A stretch of DNA of 64,000 nt from Methylocapsa acidiphila B2 (GTDB lineage: Bacteria > Pseudomonadota > Alphaproteobacteria > Rhizobiales > Beijerinckiaceae), in the NCBI RefSeq assembly GCF_000427445.1, contig NZ_KE386496.1:868001-932000 (forward strand). Direction: 5' to 3'. A program made the position numbers and the translations under genes. Of this stretch, positions 26,304 through 36,278 are shown one piece after another (the first letter of the stretch is position 1; every line of letters begins with the position of its first letter). The notes under the pieces are model-generated. The model saw only the letters and a list, made by a program, of their open reading frames with translations. It searched no databases and was not told where the DNA came from.

Positions 26304-27821
26304 TCATTGTCCCCGTTTCGACCGCGTCGCGAAGCGCACCGCCTCTTCGGCTGCCCGAAACAAGGCTTGGGCCTTGTTGACGCATTCGCGCTGCTCATAG
26401 GCCGGGTCTGAATCATAGACGACGCCGGCGCCCGCCTGGACATGCATGACGCCGTCCTTGACGACGGAGGTGCGCAGAATAATGCAGGTGTCCATTTCGC
26501 CGGACGCGCCGAAATAGCCGATGCAGCCGCCATAGACGCCGCGCTTGTCCGTCTCCAGCTCGTCAATGATCTCCATCGCGCGGACTTTCGGCGCCCCGGA
26601 CACCGTGCCAGCCGGAAAGCCGGCGCAAAGCGCGTCGATCACGTCATGCGCGGGATCGAGCGCGCCCTCGACGTTCGAGACGATGTGCATGACATGGCTA
26701 TAGCGCTCGACCACGAATTGGTCGGTCACCTCGACGCTGCCGATCTTGGCGACGCGGCCGACGTCATTGCGGCCAAGATCGAGCAGCATCAAATGCTCGG
26801 CGCGCTCTTTTTCGTCGGCGAGTAGATCCGCGGCCAGGCGCTCGTCTTCCTCTTTCGTCTTGCCGCGCCAGCGCGTGCCGGCGATAGGGCGGATGGTCAC
26901 CTTGCCGTCGCGCGCGCGGACGAGAATTTCCGGGCTCGAGCAAACGATCTGGAACGGCCCGAAGTCGAGATAGCAGAGGAAGGGCGAGGGATTGACCCGC
27001 CGCAGCGCTCGGTAGAGCGAAAAGGCGGGCAGGGCGAAAGGCGCCGAGAAGCGCTGGGAGAGAACAACCTGAAAAATATCGCCGGCGCGGATATAGTCTT
27101 TCGCGCGCTCGACCATCTCATGGAAGCGCTTTTCGTCGGTGTTCGAGCGCGGCTCGCCGGCGGCGAGATAGGGGTCGGCGCAAACGGCATCGTGCGCAAG
27201 CGGCCCTTCGAGCGTGGCGACCACGGCGTCGATCCGCTCGAGCGCCCGGTCATAGGCTGCGCGAAACGGAGCGCCGGCCTCCGGCCGCAGGGGCGTGACG
27301 ACGAAAATTTCTTCCTTCACCGCGTCGAAGACGACCATGACCGTCGGGCGGATCAGCATCGCGTCCGGCGTCCCAATTGGGTCCGGCTTGGCGGGGCCGA
27401 GCCGCTCCATCTGGCGGACCATATCATAGCCGAGATAGCCGAAGACGCCGGCGGCCATTGGCGGCAAGTCCTCGGGCTCTTCGATGCGGGATTCGGCGAT
27501 GAGGGCGCGCAGCGAGATGAGGGGAGGTTCCCCGCAAGACTCGAAAGCATGCGGTTCGACGAGGGCGCGGCGATTGATCTCCGCCTTGCCGCCGAAGACA
27601 CGCCAGACGAGATCGGGATCGAGGCCGATCATGGAATAGCGGCCGCGCATCGCGCCGCCTTCGACCGATTCGAGCAAAAAGGCGCGACCGGGTCGGCTCG
27701 CCGAAAGCTTCAAAAAGGCGGAAACGGGGGTCTCGAGATCGGCGATGAGGCGCGCGAAGACAAGGCGCGGACGGCCGGATTCATAGCTCTTGGCGCAGGC
27801 CTCGATGGAAGGTTCGAACAT
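26304..27821 (-). CDS. trpE: Anthranilate synthase component I
   Basis: A 505-residue chorismate-using enzyme that, with TrpG, makes anthranilate. The feedback element LLES (residues 49-52) and the NPSPFLCYL block are both present, as in tryptophan-inhibited TrpE. The catalytic core shows PIAGTRWRG, DLGRNDVGRV and FPAGTVSGAPKVRAMEIIDE. I use ATG 27821; a TTG at 27839 that overlaps the ppiD stop would add six residues. It follows ppiD immediately and is separated from trpGDC by two unrelated genes. Confidence 0.95.
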   Translation of the reverse strand: MFEPSIEACAKSYESGRPRLVFARLIADLETPVSAFLKLSASRPGRAFLLESVEGGAMRGRYSMIGLDPDLVWRVFGGKAEINRRALVEPHAFESCGEPPLISLRALIAESRIEEPEDLPPMAAGVFGYLGYDMVRQMERLGPAKPDPIGTPDAMLIRPTVMVVFDAVKEEIFVVTPLRPEAGAPFRAAYDRALERIDAVVATLEGPLAHDAVCADPYLAAGEPRSNTDEKRFHEMVERAKDYIRAGDIFQVVLSQRFSAPFALPAFSLYRALRRVNPSPFLCYLDFGPFQIVCSSPEILVRARDGKVTIRPIAGTRWRGKTKEEDERLAADLLADEKERAEHLMLLDLGRNDVGRVAKIGSVEVTDQFVVERYSHVMHIVSNVEGALDPAHDVIDALCAGFPAGTVSGAPKVRAMEIIDELETDKRGVYGGCIGYFGASGEMDTCIILRTSVVKDGVMHVQAGAGVVYDSDPAYEQRECVNKAQALFRAAEEAVRFATRSKRGQ

Positions 27822-27835
27822 CTGATCGCGCGCGC

Positions 27836-29764
27836 TCAATAGTCGCTTGGCGATGCGCCGGCCGCCGCGGCGAAGGCGCGCATGTTGATCTTCACGCCAA
27901 GCTGATTTTGAAGTTTCGCCAGATATTGGGCGATGACGTCGTCAATGAATCCGCTCTTGATCTCGCCGGCGATTGCGACAAGGCCCGACGCATTGGCGTC
28001 GAAAGCAGGAACTTCGGCCGCCGCGACCTGAAACAGGATCCGGCCGCCGTCGTCCATCCGCGCGGAGCCTCCGCGATGCAGGCCGACATTGAAGATCTGG
28101 ACGATGATGGGAGGCGTGAAGCCCTTGGCGAGCAGTTCCGGATCCCCGCTTCGCTTGACCCCGTCGGCGCGCTTGACCGTGAGCTTTCCCTCCGCCGCTG
28201 CGATCGCCGCCAAGGATTCGCCTGCGTCGATTCGCTTCGTCAACTCGTCGGCTTTAGCGGCCAGCAGCTTCGTCGCCTCGTCGTCGCGCCAAGCTTTTTC
28301 GACTTCATCTTTGACCTCGTCGAAGCTCTTCTGGCGCGCTTTGTCCACCTTCGTGATCTCGAACCATTGATAACCTCCGTCGCCAATCCGCAAGGTGTCG
28401 TTGTCGACGCCGATGTCGGACGCGAAGGCGGCCTTCAGCAGCGGCTGGAGATTAGGTAGATCGGCGACGGAGACGCCTTGCGGGTCGCTTCCCGCCATGT
28501 CGATGGCCGGAACTGCGCGCGCTTCGAGGCCCGCGCTTTTCGCCGCTTCCGCCAAGGTCTTGCCCGAGGCGCGCTGGTCCTCGATCGCGTCATGAAGCCG
28601 TGCGATCTCCTCCTTGGCGCGTTGTTGGGCGATCTCACGCTTGAGATCGTCTTTGACCTCCGAAAACGGCTTGACGCTTGATGGGATCACCTTGGCGACG
28701 CGCAAGAGGACCGTGCCGAATTGCGCCTTGACCGGCGCGCTGACCTGACCTTCGGGAAGGGCGAAGGCGGCCTCGGCCACCGCCTTGTCGATCAAGGCGT
28801 CCCGCGTCACGACGCCGAGATCGACGTCTTTTTGCGTCAGATTCCTGTCCTTGAGTATGTCGTCGAAGTTTGCGCCGGCCGTAAGCTTGGCGCGAGCGGC
28901 GGCGGCTTGCGCCTCATCAGGAAAAAGGACCTGCTCGACAGCCCTTTTCTCCGGCGCGCCGAAACGGGCCGATTTGACCTCTTCATAGCGCTTCTGCGCG
29001 TCGGCGTCGGAAACCGTCCCGGGCTTCGCTATATCCGCCGGGGCGACGGTCAAGACCACGAGGCCCCGATATTCATGAGTGCTGTAGCTTTGCGCCCGAT
29101 CGTCAAAATATCTTTGCAGCGCCTCGGGGGAAGGCGCGGGAACGACGCCTCCCGCCGTCGCCGGTAGGACGACATAATCAACGCTTCTGCTTTCAGATTG
29201 AAAGCGATGAATGGCTTCGAGCATGGCTTTCGGCAATTGCAGGCCATGCGTCAAAGCGTCGGTGATCTCCTGACGCAGATAGACGGCGCGCTGTTCGCGA
29301 ACGAAGCCTTTCTCGCTGAGGCCGTTGTTGCGGAGGATCTCGTCGAAGCGCGCGCGGTCGAAATGACCGGTCGGCCCTTTCAGCGCTGGATCGTTCATGA
29401 TCGCCTTGGCGATCTCTTGGTCGCTGATCGCGAGGTCAAGCGCGCGCGCCTGCTGATCCAGGGCCGCCTCGCTGACGAGTCGGGAGAGGATCTGGCGATC
29501 GAGGCCGAACTGGCGCGCTTCTTCATTCGTGATGTTGCGCCGCAATTGTTGCTGTAGGCGCTGCAGCTGGTTTTGGTAGGCGCTGCGAAAGGCCTCGACG
29601 GTAATTTCCTCGCCGCCGACTTTGGCCAGCTTGTCGGCGCCGAAGCCGCGAAAAATATCGCCTATGCCCCAGATCGCGAAGCTCAAGATAATCAACCCCA
29701 TGACCACGCCCATGATGGCGCGGCCGATTAGGCCTTGGGTCGCAGCGCGCATTTTCTCGAGCAT
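27836..29764 (-). CDS. ppiD: Periplasmic chaperone / peptidyl-prolyl isomerase PpiD
   Basis: A 642-residue SurA/PpiD-type folding factor anchored in the inner membrane. One N-terminal membrane helix (residues 12-34, LIGRAIMGVVMGLIILSFAI) follows the typical MLEKMRAATQG start. The SurA-like N-terminal helical region and a parvulin-type PPIC domain around residues 250-360 (RAVEQVLFPDEAQAAAARAK then DLGVVTRDALIDKAV) come next. It helps newly exported proteins fold. The order ppiD-trpE is common in alphaproteobacteria; ppiD is divergent from tpiA with about 150 bases between the starts. Confidence 0.92.
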   Translation of the reverse strand: MLEKMRAATQGLIGRAIMGVVMGLIILSFAIWGIGDIFRGFGADKLAKVGGEEITVEAFRSAYQNQLQRLQQQLRRNITNEEARQFGLDRQILSRLVSEAALDQQARALDLAISDQEIAKAIMNDPALKGPTGHFDRARFDEILRNNGLSEKGFVREQRAVYLRQEITDALTHGLQLPKAMLEAIHRFQSESRSVDYVVLPATAGGVVPAPSPEALQRYFDDRAQSYSTHEYRGLVVLTVAPADIAKPGTVSDADAQKRYEEVKSARFGAPEKRAVEQVLFPDEAQAAAARAKLTAGANFDDILKDRNLTQKDVDLGVVTRDALIDKAVAEAAFALPEGQVSAPVKAQFGTVLLRVAKVIPSSVKPFSEVKDDLKREIAQQRAKEEIARLHDAIEDQRASGKTLAEAAKSAGLEARAVPAIDMAGSDPQGVSVADLPNLQPLLKAAFASDIGVDNDTLRIGDGGYQWFEITKVDKARQKSFDEVKDEVEKAWRDDEATKLLAAKADELTKRIDAGESLAAIAAAEGKLTVKRADGVKRSGDPELLAKGFTPPIIVQIFNVGLHRGGSARMDDGGRILFQVAAAEVPAFDANASGLVAIAGEIKSGFIDDVIAQYLAKLQNQLGVKINMRAFAAAAGASPSDY

Positions 29765-29917
29765 GTCGTCGCGGTCTCTTTGTCAGGGGAGGGCTTTTGT
29801 GCGGGGAAGGCGTCGTACCGGAGAAGCTTGGCGGCTTTCACAAATGCGGACGGGACTATAAGAAGGTGGTCCCGCGCATGCAACGCGGCTCCGACCTCCG
29901 CAATCGGAAACATATTC

Positions 29918-30691
29918 ATGCGAGATAGACAAGTTTCGCCCCGGCTGCGACCGCTCGTCGCCGGCAATTGGAAGATGAACGGATTGCGGAAGAATCTCCC
30001 GGAGATCGCCAAAATTTGCGCGGCGGCGGCCGAGGGCGGCGCGGGCGAGGCCGAACTCGTCATTTGCCCGCCCGCCACCATGATCATGGCCGCCGCGTCG
30101 ATTTGCGAGGGCGCTCCAGTCGCGCTCGGCGGCCAACATTGCCATGCCGAGCCCTCCGGGCCTTTCACCGGCGATATTTCGGCGGAGATGCTGAAGGACG
30201 CCGGCGCCAAATATGTGATTCTCGGTCATTCCGAGCGGAGATCCGGCCATAACGAAGGAAACGAAGCCGTCCGGGAAAAGGCCGTCGCCGCCTTTCGCGC
30301 CGGCTTGACTGCAATCGTCTGCGTCGGCGAGACCAAGGCGGAGCGGGAGGCGGGTGAGGCGCTGCCTGTCGTCGGCGCCCAGCTCGCCGGCTCGATCCCA
30401 CTGAACTCGAGCTCAGAAACCCTCGTCATCGCCTATGAGCCAGTCTGGGCGATCGGCACGGGCTTGACGCCAACGACCCATGACATCGCCGAGATGCATC
30501 GGTTCATTCGCGGCCAGATTCACGAGCATTTGCCGGGCCGAGGCGACGCAATCCGCATTCTTTACGGCGGCTCGGTGAAGCCCGGCAACGCCGGCGAACT
30601 GATGCGCGTCGAGAACGTCGACGGCGCGCTCGTCGGCGGGGCCAGCCTGACATCCGACGATTTCATGGCGATAGCGGGGGTCTATCGGTAA
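29918..30691 (+). CDS. tpiA: Triosephosphate isomerase
   Basis: A 257-residue TIM-barrel enzyme interconverting dihydroxyacetone phosphate and glyceraldehyde-3-phosphate. The catalytic Asn-Lys is in AGNWKMNG, the His in VILGHSERR and the Glu in IAYEPVWAIGTG; ILYGGSVKPGNAGE and the final DGALVGGASL are also present. The start ATG 29918 gives normal length; upstream codons in frame back to 29735 are not protein-like. It is divergent from ppiD. In most relatives secG follows directly, but here a three-gene minus-strand cassette intervenes. Confidence 0.96.
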   Translation: MRDRQVSPRLRPLVAGNWKMNGLRKNLPEIAKICAAAAEGGAGEAELVICPPATMIMAAASICEGAPVALGGQHCHAEPSGPFTGDISAEMLKDAGAKYVILGHSERRSGHNEGNEAVREKAVAAFRAGLTAIVCVGETKAEREAGEALPVVGAQLAGSIPLNSSSETLVIAYEPVWAIGTGLTPTTHDIAEMHRFIRGQIHEHLPGRGDAIRILYGGSVKPGNAGELMRVENVDGALVGGASLTSDDFMAIAGVYR

Positions 30692-30715
30692 CGCTTTGGG
30701 TTGTGACAAGAATCG

Positions 30716-31177
30716 CTATTCGTCGCGGTTTTTACCATCCCACTTGGCCGCCATCGCTTTGCTGCCCAAGGCCCGCTCAACTTTTGGCTTCGACGGTTTT
30801 GCTGACTTCGCAGCTTTTTGCTTGGGTTCTGCTTTGGCTTTCGCGGCCGGCTCGACGGAGCCTTGTGCGAGTTCGCTAATTCTCCGACGACGCCATTCCG
30901 CGGAGGCCGTCGCTATGTCGGGGTGGTTCTTGTCGAGCTTCTTTATGAGCGAAGCGGCGGCCGGATCGGCTAAGCCATCGAGAACATGCGCAAACGCGTC
31001 ACCGCCAATCGCATCATAAACCGCGCGCACTCGAGCAAGATTGATCGTCTTCGCCTTGAGTTGGCCTACGACGAGCGCGCGCGCGGCTTTATTGATCTCT
31101 GCCGCAATATCAGAAAAAATTTGTGGGTTTTCGGCGATTATGCGCAGCACGCCGAAGCCGTCTACGTCAATTGACAC
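30716..31177 (-). CDS. Small protein with histone-H1-like basic tail, third gene of ParA cassette
   Basis: A 153-residue protein of unknown family. Residues 1-105 are predicted mainly helical, with the block VRAVYDAIGGDAFAHVLDGL and ASLIKKLDKNHPDIATASAE. Residues 110-135 are Ala/Lys/Pro repeats (AKAEPKQKAAKSAKPSKPK), like histone H1 or other nucleic-acid-binding tails. The start is GTG 31177, with GGGAG 6 bases upstream. It overlaps the end of the ParA gene by 11 bases, so translation is probably coupled. By position it could be the DNA-binding or adaptor partner of the ATPase, but no ParB motif is seen. It converges with tpiA, 24 bases apart. Confidence 0.7.
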   Translation of the reverse strand: MSIDVDGFGVLRIIAENPQIFSDIAAEINKAARALVVGQLKAKTINLARVRAVYDAIGGDAFAHVLDGLADPAAASLIKKLDKNHPDIATASAEWRRRRISELAQGSVEPAAKAKAEPKQKAAKSAKPSKPKVERALGSKAMAAKWDGKNRDE

Positions 31178-32057
31178 GGAGCACTCCCTTCAGCTCTTGA
31201 ACGAGTTGGTCGAGCACAGAGATGACCTCCCCGTACTTTTGTTTGAATGTCGGCGCACCGTCATTCGCCAAGGCTCCGGCGAGCGCCGCTGCTTGCTGCA
31301 CCCTAGTATTGAGCAAGCAAATCCCCGGATCCTTGGCTTTGGCCTCGACTTTAAGCTGTGCGAGAATATCTTGGTGTTGTTTAACATTCTTCTGCCATCG
31401 GGTGACGAGAACATGCGGCAAAAGCCTCGGCTTCGGTAAAACGCCCGGCGGCTCCTTCCAGATGATCTGACAGAAGGCATCCAACCCGAGTATCGAGACG
31501 CGGTCGGGAATGGTGGGCACAATGACGAGATCGCTTGCTCTAATAGCAATCTCGGTTAAGGGAGAGATGCCTGGCGGACAATCAAAAATAACATAAGTAT
31601 AGGCCTCCTTGAGGGGCAGAAATTCTTGCTCGAAGAGCTTCCAGGTTTGCCCCTCAATAGCCCTCATGCTGTATTCTCGTTCAGTAAGATTATAGATAAT
31701 TTCGCGCTCCACGAGCCGGAGATGTGGCCCGCACGGCAAGAAAGAGATTTTTAGCGGGTCTCCTTTATGCGTCGTTCGGCTAACTGCATGACGAATTCTT
31801 GGCGCGAGCCGTGCTGGCTCCCGTGTAATCAGGCGAAGCGCGAGAAAAGCGTCTATCGTTCGACCTTCCTCGATCATCGTCGCCAAAAGACCGTCGCCCG
31901 CCAAGCACGCCGAGGCGCTGGCCTGGGGGTCGAGATCAACGACCAGAATCGAGGCCGTGGGATCGTCCGCCGCCAAGGCTTCGGCGAGGCTGACCACCGT
32001 CGTCGTCTTGCCGACGCCGCCTTTCATATTGGCGATCGCGATCATTTTTCCGGCCAT
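31167..32057 (-). CDS. ParA/MinD-type ATPase, second gene of cassette
   Basis: A 296-residue P-loop ATPase of the ParA superfamily. The deviant Walker A KGGVGKTT (residues 12-19) with both the signature lysine Lys12 and Lys17, the switch DLDPQ (41-45) and the Walker B-type YVIFDCPPG are intact, so ATP-driven dimerisation is likely. There is no N-terminal HTH, as in small type Ib or chromosomal ParAs. Between residues 95 and 165 it has an insert (SRTTHKGDPLKISFLPCGPH) seen in Soj-like orphan ParAs. The ATG 32055-32057 shares one base with the stop of the upstream nuclease-like gene (TAATG). No parS-like site or ParB gene is nearby. Confidence 0.9.
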   Translation of the reverse strand: MAGKMIAIANMKGGVGKTTTVVSLAEALAADDPTASILVVDLDPQASASACLAGDGLLATMIEEGRTIDAFLALRLITREPARLAPRIRHAVSRTTHKGDPLKISFLPCGPHLRLVEREIIYNLTEREYSMRAIEGQTWKLFEQEFLPLKEAYTYVIFDCPPGISPLTEIAIRASDLVIVPTIPDRVSILGLDAFCQIIWKEPPGVLPKPRLLPHVLVTRWQKNVKQHQDILAQLKVEAKAKDPGICLLNTRVQQAAALAGALANDGAPTFKQKYGEVISVLDQLVQELKGVLRVN

Positions 32058-32860
32058 TAGCGCTGTCCTTGCGTGGCGCGGATGAGAACGCTTTTCTGCG
32101 CCTCTGTGAGACGCGTCTCCAAAAACCCCTCGATCGTCGTCGTCAGCGTGGATTTGCGGACCGGATCGACCAGAATTTCGCAGCCGTCTCCAGCTGAAGG
32201 ATCGCGCATCCGGATCAAGCCGATTCCATGCTCGGCGCAATGATTTTCGATCTCGGCGAGCTTGGCTTCGGATTTCGTGCCTTCGGGCAAATGCCAAACC
32301 AAATGGCCGAAATGCGTGTAACGCGTCTGCGCGAGCGCTTCATGGACCGAAAGAACCGAACAGCCGGTCTCGGTCTTCAACTCGAAACTATGGACGTCGA
32401 CCTGCGCGCCGGGCAGGTACTTGAACCGCATCGCGCTGACCAGAATGAAGTCCGGCCGCGCCCAAAGGCCTCTCGCCGGGCCTTTCGCGGAGGTGTCTTG
32501 CACAATGGCGACGGAATCTGGCGGAAGGTCCAGCCCCTGCCGAAATCCGCCTTCGAGATAGGCCTGGAGCGGCTGCATCAGCTTGACTTCGGGCCAGGGC
32601 GCGGCGGTCTCGGCGGCGGCGGCAGGCTGCTGAGATCCATTCGTCGCGGCCAGGAAAATCTGGCCGTTTTGGCCGCGCAGTCGCCCAATCTTGCCTTTCT
32701 TGAGCAGAATATCGCGGGCCGCGAAATAAATCTCCGGGCCGATTTGATGCTCCAGTTGACGCGACAGCATCACCCGCATGACGCGGTTGAGGACCGGCGT
32801 CCCGTCGCGCGGCAACAAGGGCAGGATGTGGCTCGCCAAGGCCTCTGGCGTGAACTCCAT
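32057..32860 (-). CDS. Winged-helix plus PD-(D/E)XK nuclease-like protein, first gene of cassette
   Basis: A 267-residue protein of unknown family. Residues 1-72 look like a winged helix (VLNRVMRVMLSRQLEHQI, then ILLKKGKIGRLRGQNGQIFL as wing). The second part has the order of a restriction-endonuclease-like core: Glu91 in a helix (EVKLMQPLQAYLEG), Pro136-Asp137 in ARPDFILVS, Glu160-Leu-Lys162 in VHSFELKTE, and Gln178 in HEALAQTRYTHFGHLVWHL. This Glu...PD...ExK pattern is the PD-(D/E)XK signature, but it is assigned by eye. The ATG 32860 is preceded by AAGG at 8-9 bases. It is the first gene of an overlapping three-gene operon with a ParA ATPase. Confidence 0.7.
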   Translation of the reverse strand: MEFTPEALASHILPLLPRDGTPVLNRVMRVMLSRQLEHQIGPEIYFAARDILLKKGKIGRLRGQNGQIFLAATNGSQQPAAAAETAAPWPEVKLMQPLQAYLEGGFRQGLDLPPDSVAIVQDTSAKGPARGLWARPDFILVSAMRFKYLPGAQVDVHSFELKTETGCSVLSVHEALAQTRYTHFGHLVWHLPEGTKSEAKLAEIENHCAEHGIGLIRMRDPSAGDGCEILVDPVRKSTLTTTIEGFLETRLTEAQKSVLIRATQGQR

Positions 32861-32870
32861 GTGCCGCCTT

Positions 32871-32930
32871 GACTAAAATCGAATGAATAAAATGAATTGC
32901 GTTCAAACACGTATATAACAAACGTAGGCG
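32871..32930 (-). promoter_or_regulatory. AT-rich upstream region of the ParA cassette with near-direct repeats
   Basis: The 60 bases before the cassette are the most A/T-rich of the locus. CAAAC-AC-GTA (32904-32913) and CAAAC-GTA (32919-32926) form a near-direct repeat 15 bases apart on the plus strand, around TATATA. This could be an operator for the winged-helix protein or the promoter itself; no clean -35/-10 pair is seen. Confidence 0.3.
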
Positions 32931-33048
32931 GTGCAATAGAGAAAATCCTTGCGCCTGGAGGCGTCAACGTCCTCGGCGCCGACGCTTGCCGCGGCCGCTG
33001 CTTGCCGATAAAGAGCAGTTCCGAGGCATAGCGAGGCTATTTTTTTCC

Positions 33049-33426
33049 ATGCAGTCGATCTTGATCGTCATTCACCTTATGATTGTGGTCGCCTTGGTGG
33101 TGACCGTGCTCCTGCAACGATCGGAGGGCGGCGCTCTGGGCGTCGGCGGCAGCGGATTCATGACCGGGCGCGGCCAGGCCAATGTTCTGACGCGGGCGAC
33201 GGCGATTCTCGCTGGCTTGTTTTTCGCCACCAGCCTCGGCTTGACCGTTCTCGCGAAGCTGAATCAGGCGCCCCCCGTGATCATCCCGAGCGCTGCGACG
33301 AGCCCGGCCAATGAAGCGCCGGCTCAAGGCAATTTGCTGGATCAATTGAAACGGTTGGACAATCGCACCCCGGCGACGCCGCCTGACGGCCAGCCGAGCG
33401 CGCCGGAAACGCCGGCTCAAAAGTAA
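33049..33426 (+). CDS. secG: Preprotein translocase subunit SecG
   Basis: A 125-residue SecG of the SecYEG channel. Two membrane helices are visible: IVIHLMIVVALVVTVLLQRS (residues 5-24) and ATAILAGLFFATSLGLTVL. Between them lies the conserved GGALGVGGSGFMTGRGQANV loop. A long Pro/Ala/Gln-rich C-terminal tail is typical for alphaproteobacteria. The start ATG 33049 follows the T-rich TATTTTTTTCC leader. It is normally next to tpiA; here about 2.3 kb of accessory DNA separates them. pyrG follows 110 bases later. Confidence 0.93.
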   Translation: MQSILIVIHLMIVVALVVTVLLQRSEGGALGVGGSGFMTGRGQANVLTRATAILAGLFFATSLGLTVLAKLNQAPPVIIPSAATSPANEAPAQGNLLDQLKRLDNRTPATPPDGQPSAPETPAQK

Positions 33427-33524
33427 TCGCGGCCATTCGCCGACTTCGGTCCGCCGACGACAATTATGTGGATGAAAAGGGGACAGCCATAAAGCGGCTC
33501 CCCAAACCGGCGGAAACAGGATAA

Positions 33525-35165
<1,641 letters not shown>

Positions 35166-35338
35166 AACCAGCGCCAGATTCCTCAGCCAACCTCCACGAG
35201 CCGAGCCTCGCGCGGTCAGCTCGAGTCGGAACTTCCTTCTATTCGTCGCGTTCGAGCAATCCGACGCCTTGTCTTGTCGGACGGGCGAGACCCGGCGCGC
35301 CCGCGTCATGCGCGCGCCTTGGACCACGGAGAATGGTT

Positions 35339-35830
35339 ATGCAGGTCAAGTCGATGAACGACCTGTTCCTCAACACGTTGCGGGACATTTATTACGCCGA
35401 GAAGCAGATCTACAAGAACTTGCCAAAGATGGCGAAAGCGGCCGCCTCTCCCGAACTCAAGCAGGCTTTCGAGAAGCATCGCGACGAAACCGAACAGCAG
35501 ATCGAGCGGCTGGAGCTGGTTTTCGAACAATTCGGGGCCTCTCCGCGGTCGATACGATGCGAGGCGATGGACGGAATTATCGCCGAAGCGAAGGAAAGCA
35601 TGGGCGAGGTGGAAGACGAGGCCGTCTGTGACGCGGCCCTGATAGCCTCCGCGCAAACGATCGAGCATTACGAGATCGCTCGCTACGGCACGCTGATCGC
35701 GTGGGCCGATCGGCTCGGCAAGAAGGAGGCGAGCAAGCTCTTGGGCGAGACGCTGGAGGAGGAGAAGAAGACAGACCGCCTCCTGACCGATCTGGCCGAG
35801 AGCAAGGTCAACCAGGACGCCACGGCCTAA
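35339..35830 (+). CDS. yciF: Ferritin-like YciE/YciF (DUF892) protein
   Basis: A 163-residue four-helix-bundle protein of the DUF892 (YciE/YciF) family, ferritin-like proteins associated with general stress. The N-terminal MNDLFLNTLRDIYYAEKQIY is the family hallmark, followed by KHRDETEQQIERLELVFEQF and SAQTIEHYEIARYGTLIAWA; Glu and His residues in these helices could bind a di-metal centre. GGAG lies 7 bases before ATG 35339, which decides the start. It stands alone between pyrG and a small unknown gene. Confidence 0.88.
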   Translation: MQVKSMNDLFLNTLRDIYYAEKQIYKNLPKMAKAAASPELKQAFEKHRDETEQQIERLELVFEQFGASPRSIRCEAMDGIIAEAKESMGEVEDEAVCDAALIASAQTIEHYEIARYGTLIAWADRLGKKEASKLLGETLEEEKKTDRLLTDLAESKVNQDATA

Positions 35831-35927
35831 ATCGCGGCGGGTGCAGCTTGACTTAAACATGGCCCCGAGCCGAATGTCGCGTGAATCTGCTTCAATACAG
35901 GTCACGCGGCGTCTCGGTGCGCGCCAG

Positions 35928-36119
35928 CTAAGGGAGCCGAAGCACGAGTCGGCAGCCGTCGTAGAGCTCCAATATACGTCCGTCGGCGAGCATGCGCGCC
36001 GTGGCGACGGCTTCGTCGTCATCGGCGCAGGAAAGCGCCTTCGATTTTTGTATTTTGCCCTGGCCGTCCAGAAAAAAGACTCGGTAGGACGCCGGCTCTG
36101 CGGGGCAATCTGAGGTCAT
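35928..36119 (-). CDS. Hypothetical small protein (63 aa)
   Basis: A 63-residue protein (YRVFFLDGQGKIQKSKALSC in the first half, a helical ADDDEAVATARMLADGR and a final LELYDGCRLVLRL). Such 'FxLDxxGxIxxxxxxxxxDDxEAxxxA' proteins are frequent unknowns in Hyphomicrobiales; I assign no function. GGAG lies 8 bases before ATG 36119, better than the ATG at 36155. It is convergent with yciF and divergent from the aldo/keto reductase. Confidence 0.6.
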   Translation of the reverse strand: MTSDCPAEPASYRVFFLDGQGKIQKSKALSCADDDEAVATARMLADGRILELYDGCRLVLRLP

Positions 36120-36278
36120 TGGCAAAGCTCCGGTTGGACGATCGTTTGCAGCCATGATGCAGATATTGCGCCTGCTCGTACCGTAGATTACGCTTGGGTC
36201 TTAGCCGGGGCAGGGTCTAAGCGCGAGTGGTGGAATGTCCGCCGCGACCTGCGCCGCAAAATTTCAAAGGATGAAACT

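Noticed and set aside
30692-33048. Target-site or attachment repeats flanking the ParA cassette
   Set aside because: I compared the ends by eye and found no convincing direct or inverted repeat, and no tRNA gene adjoins the cassette.
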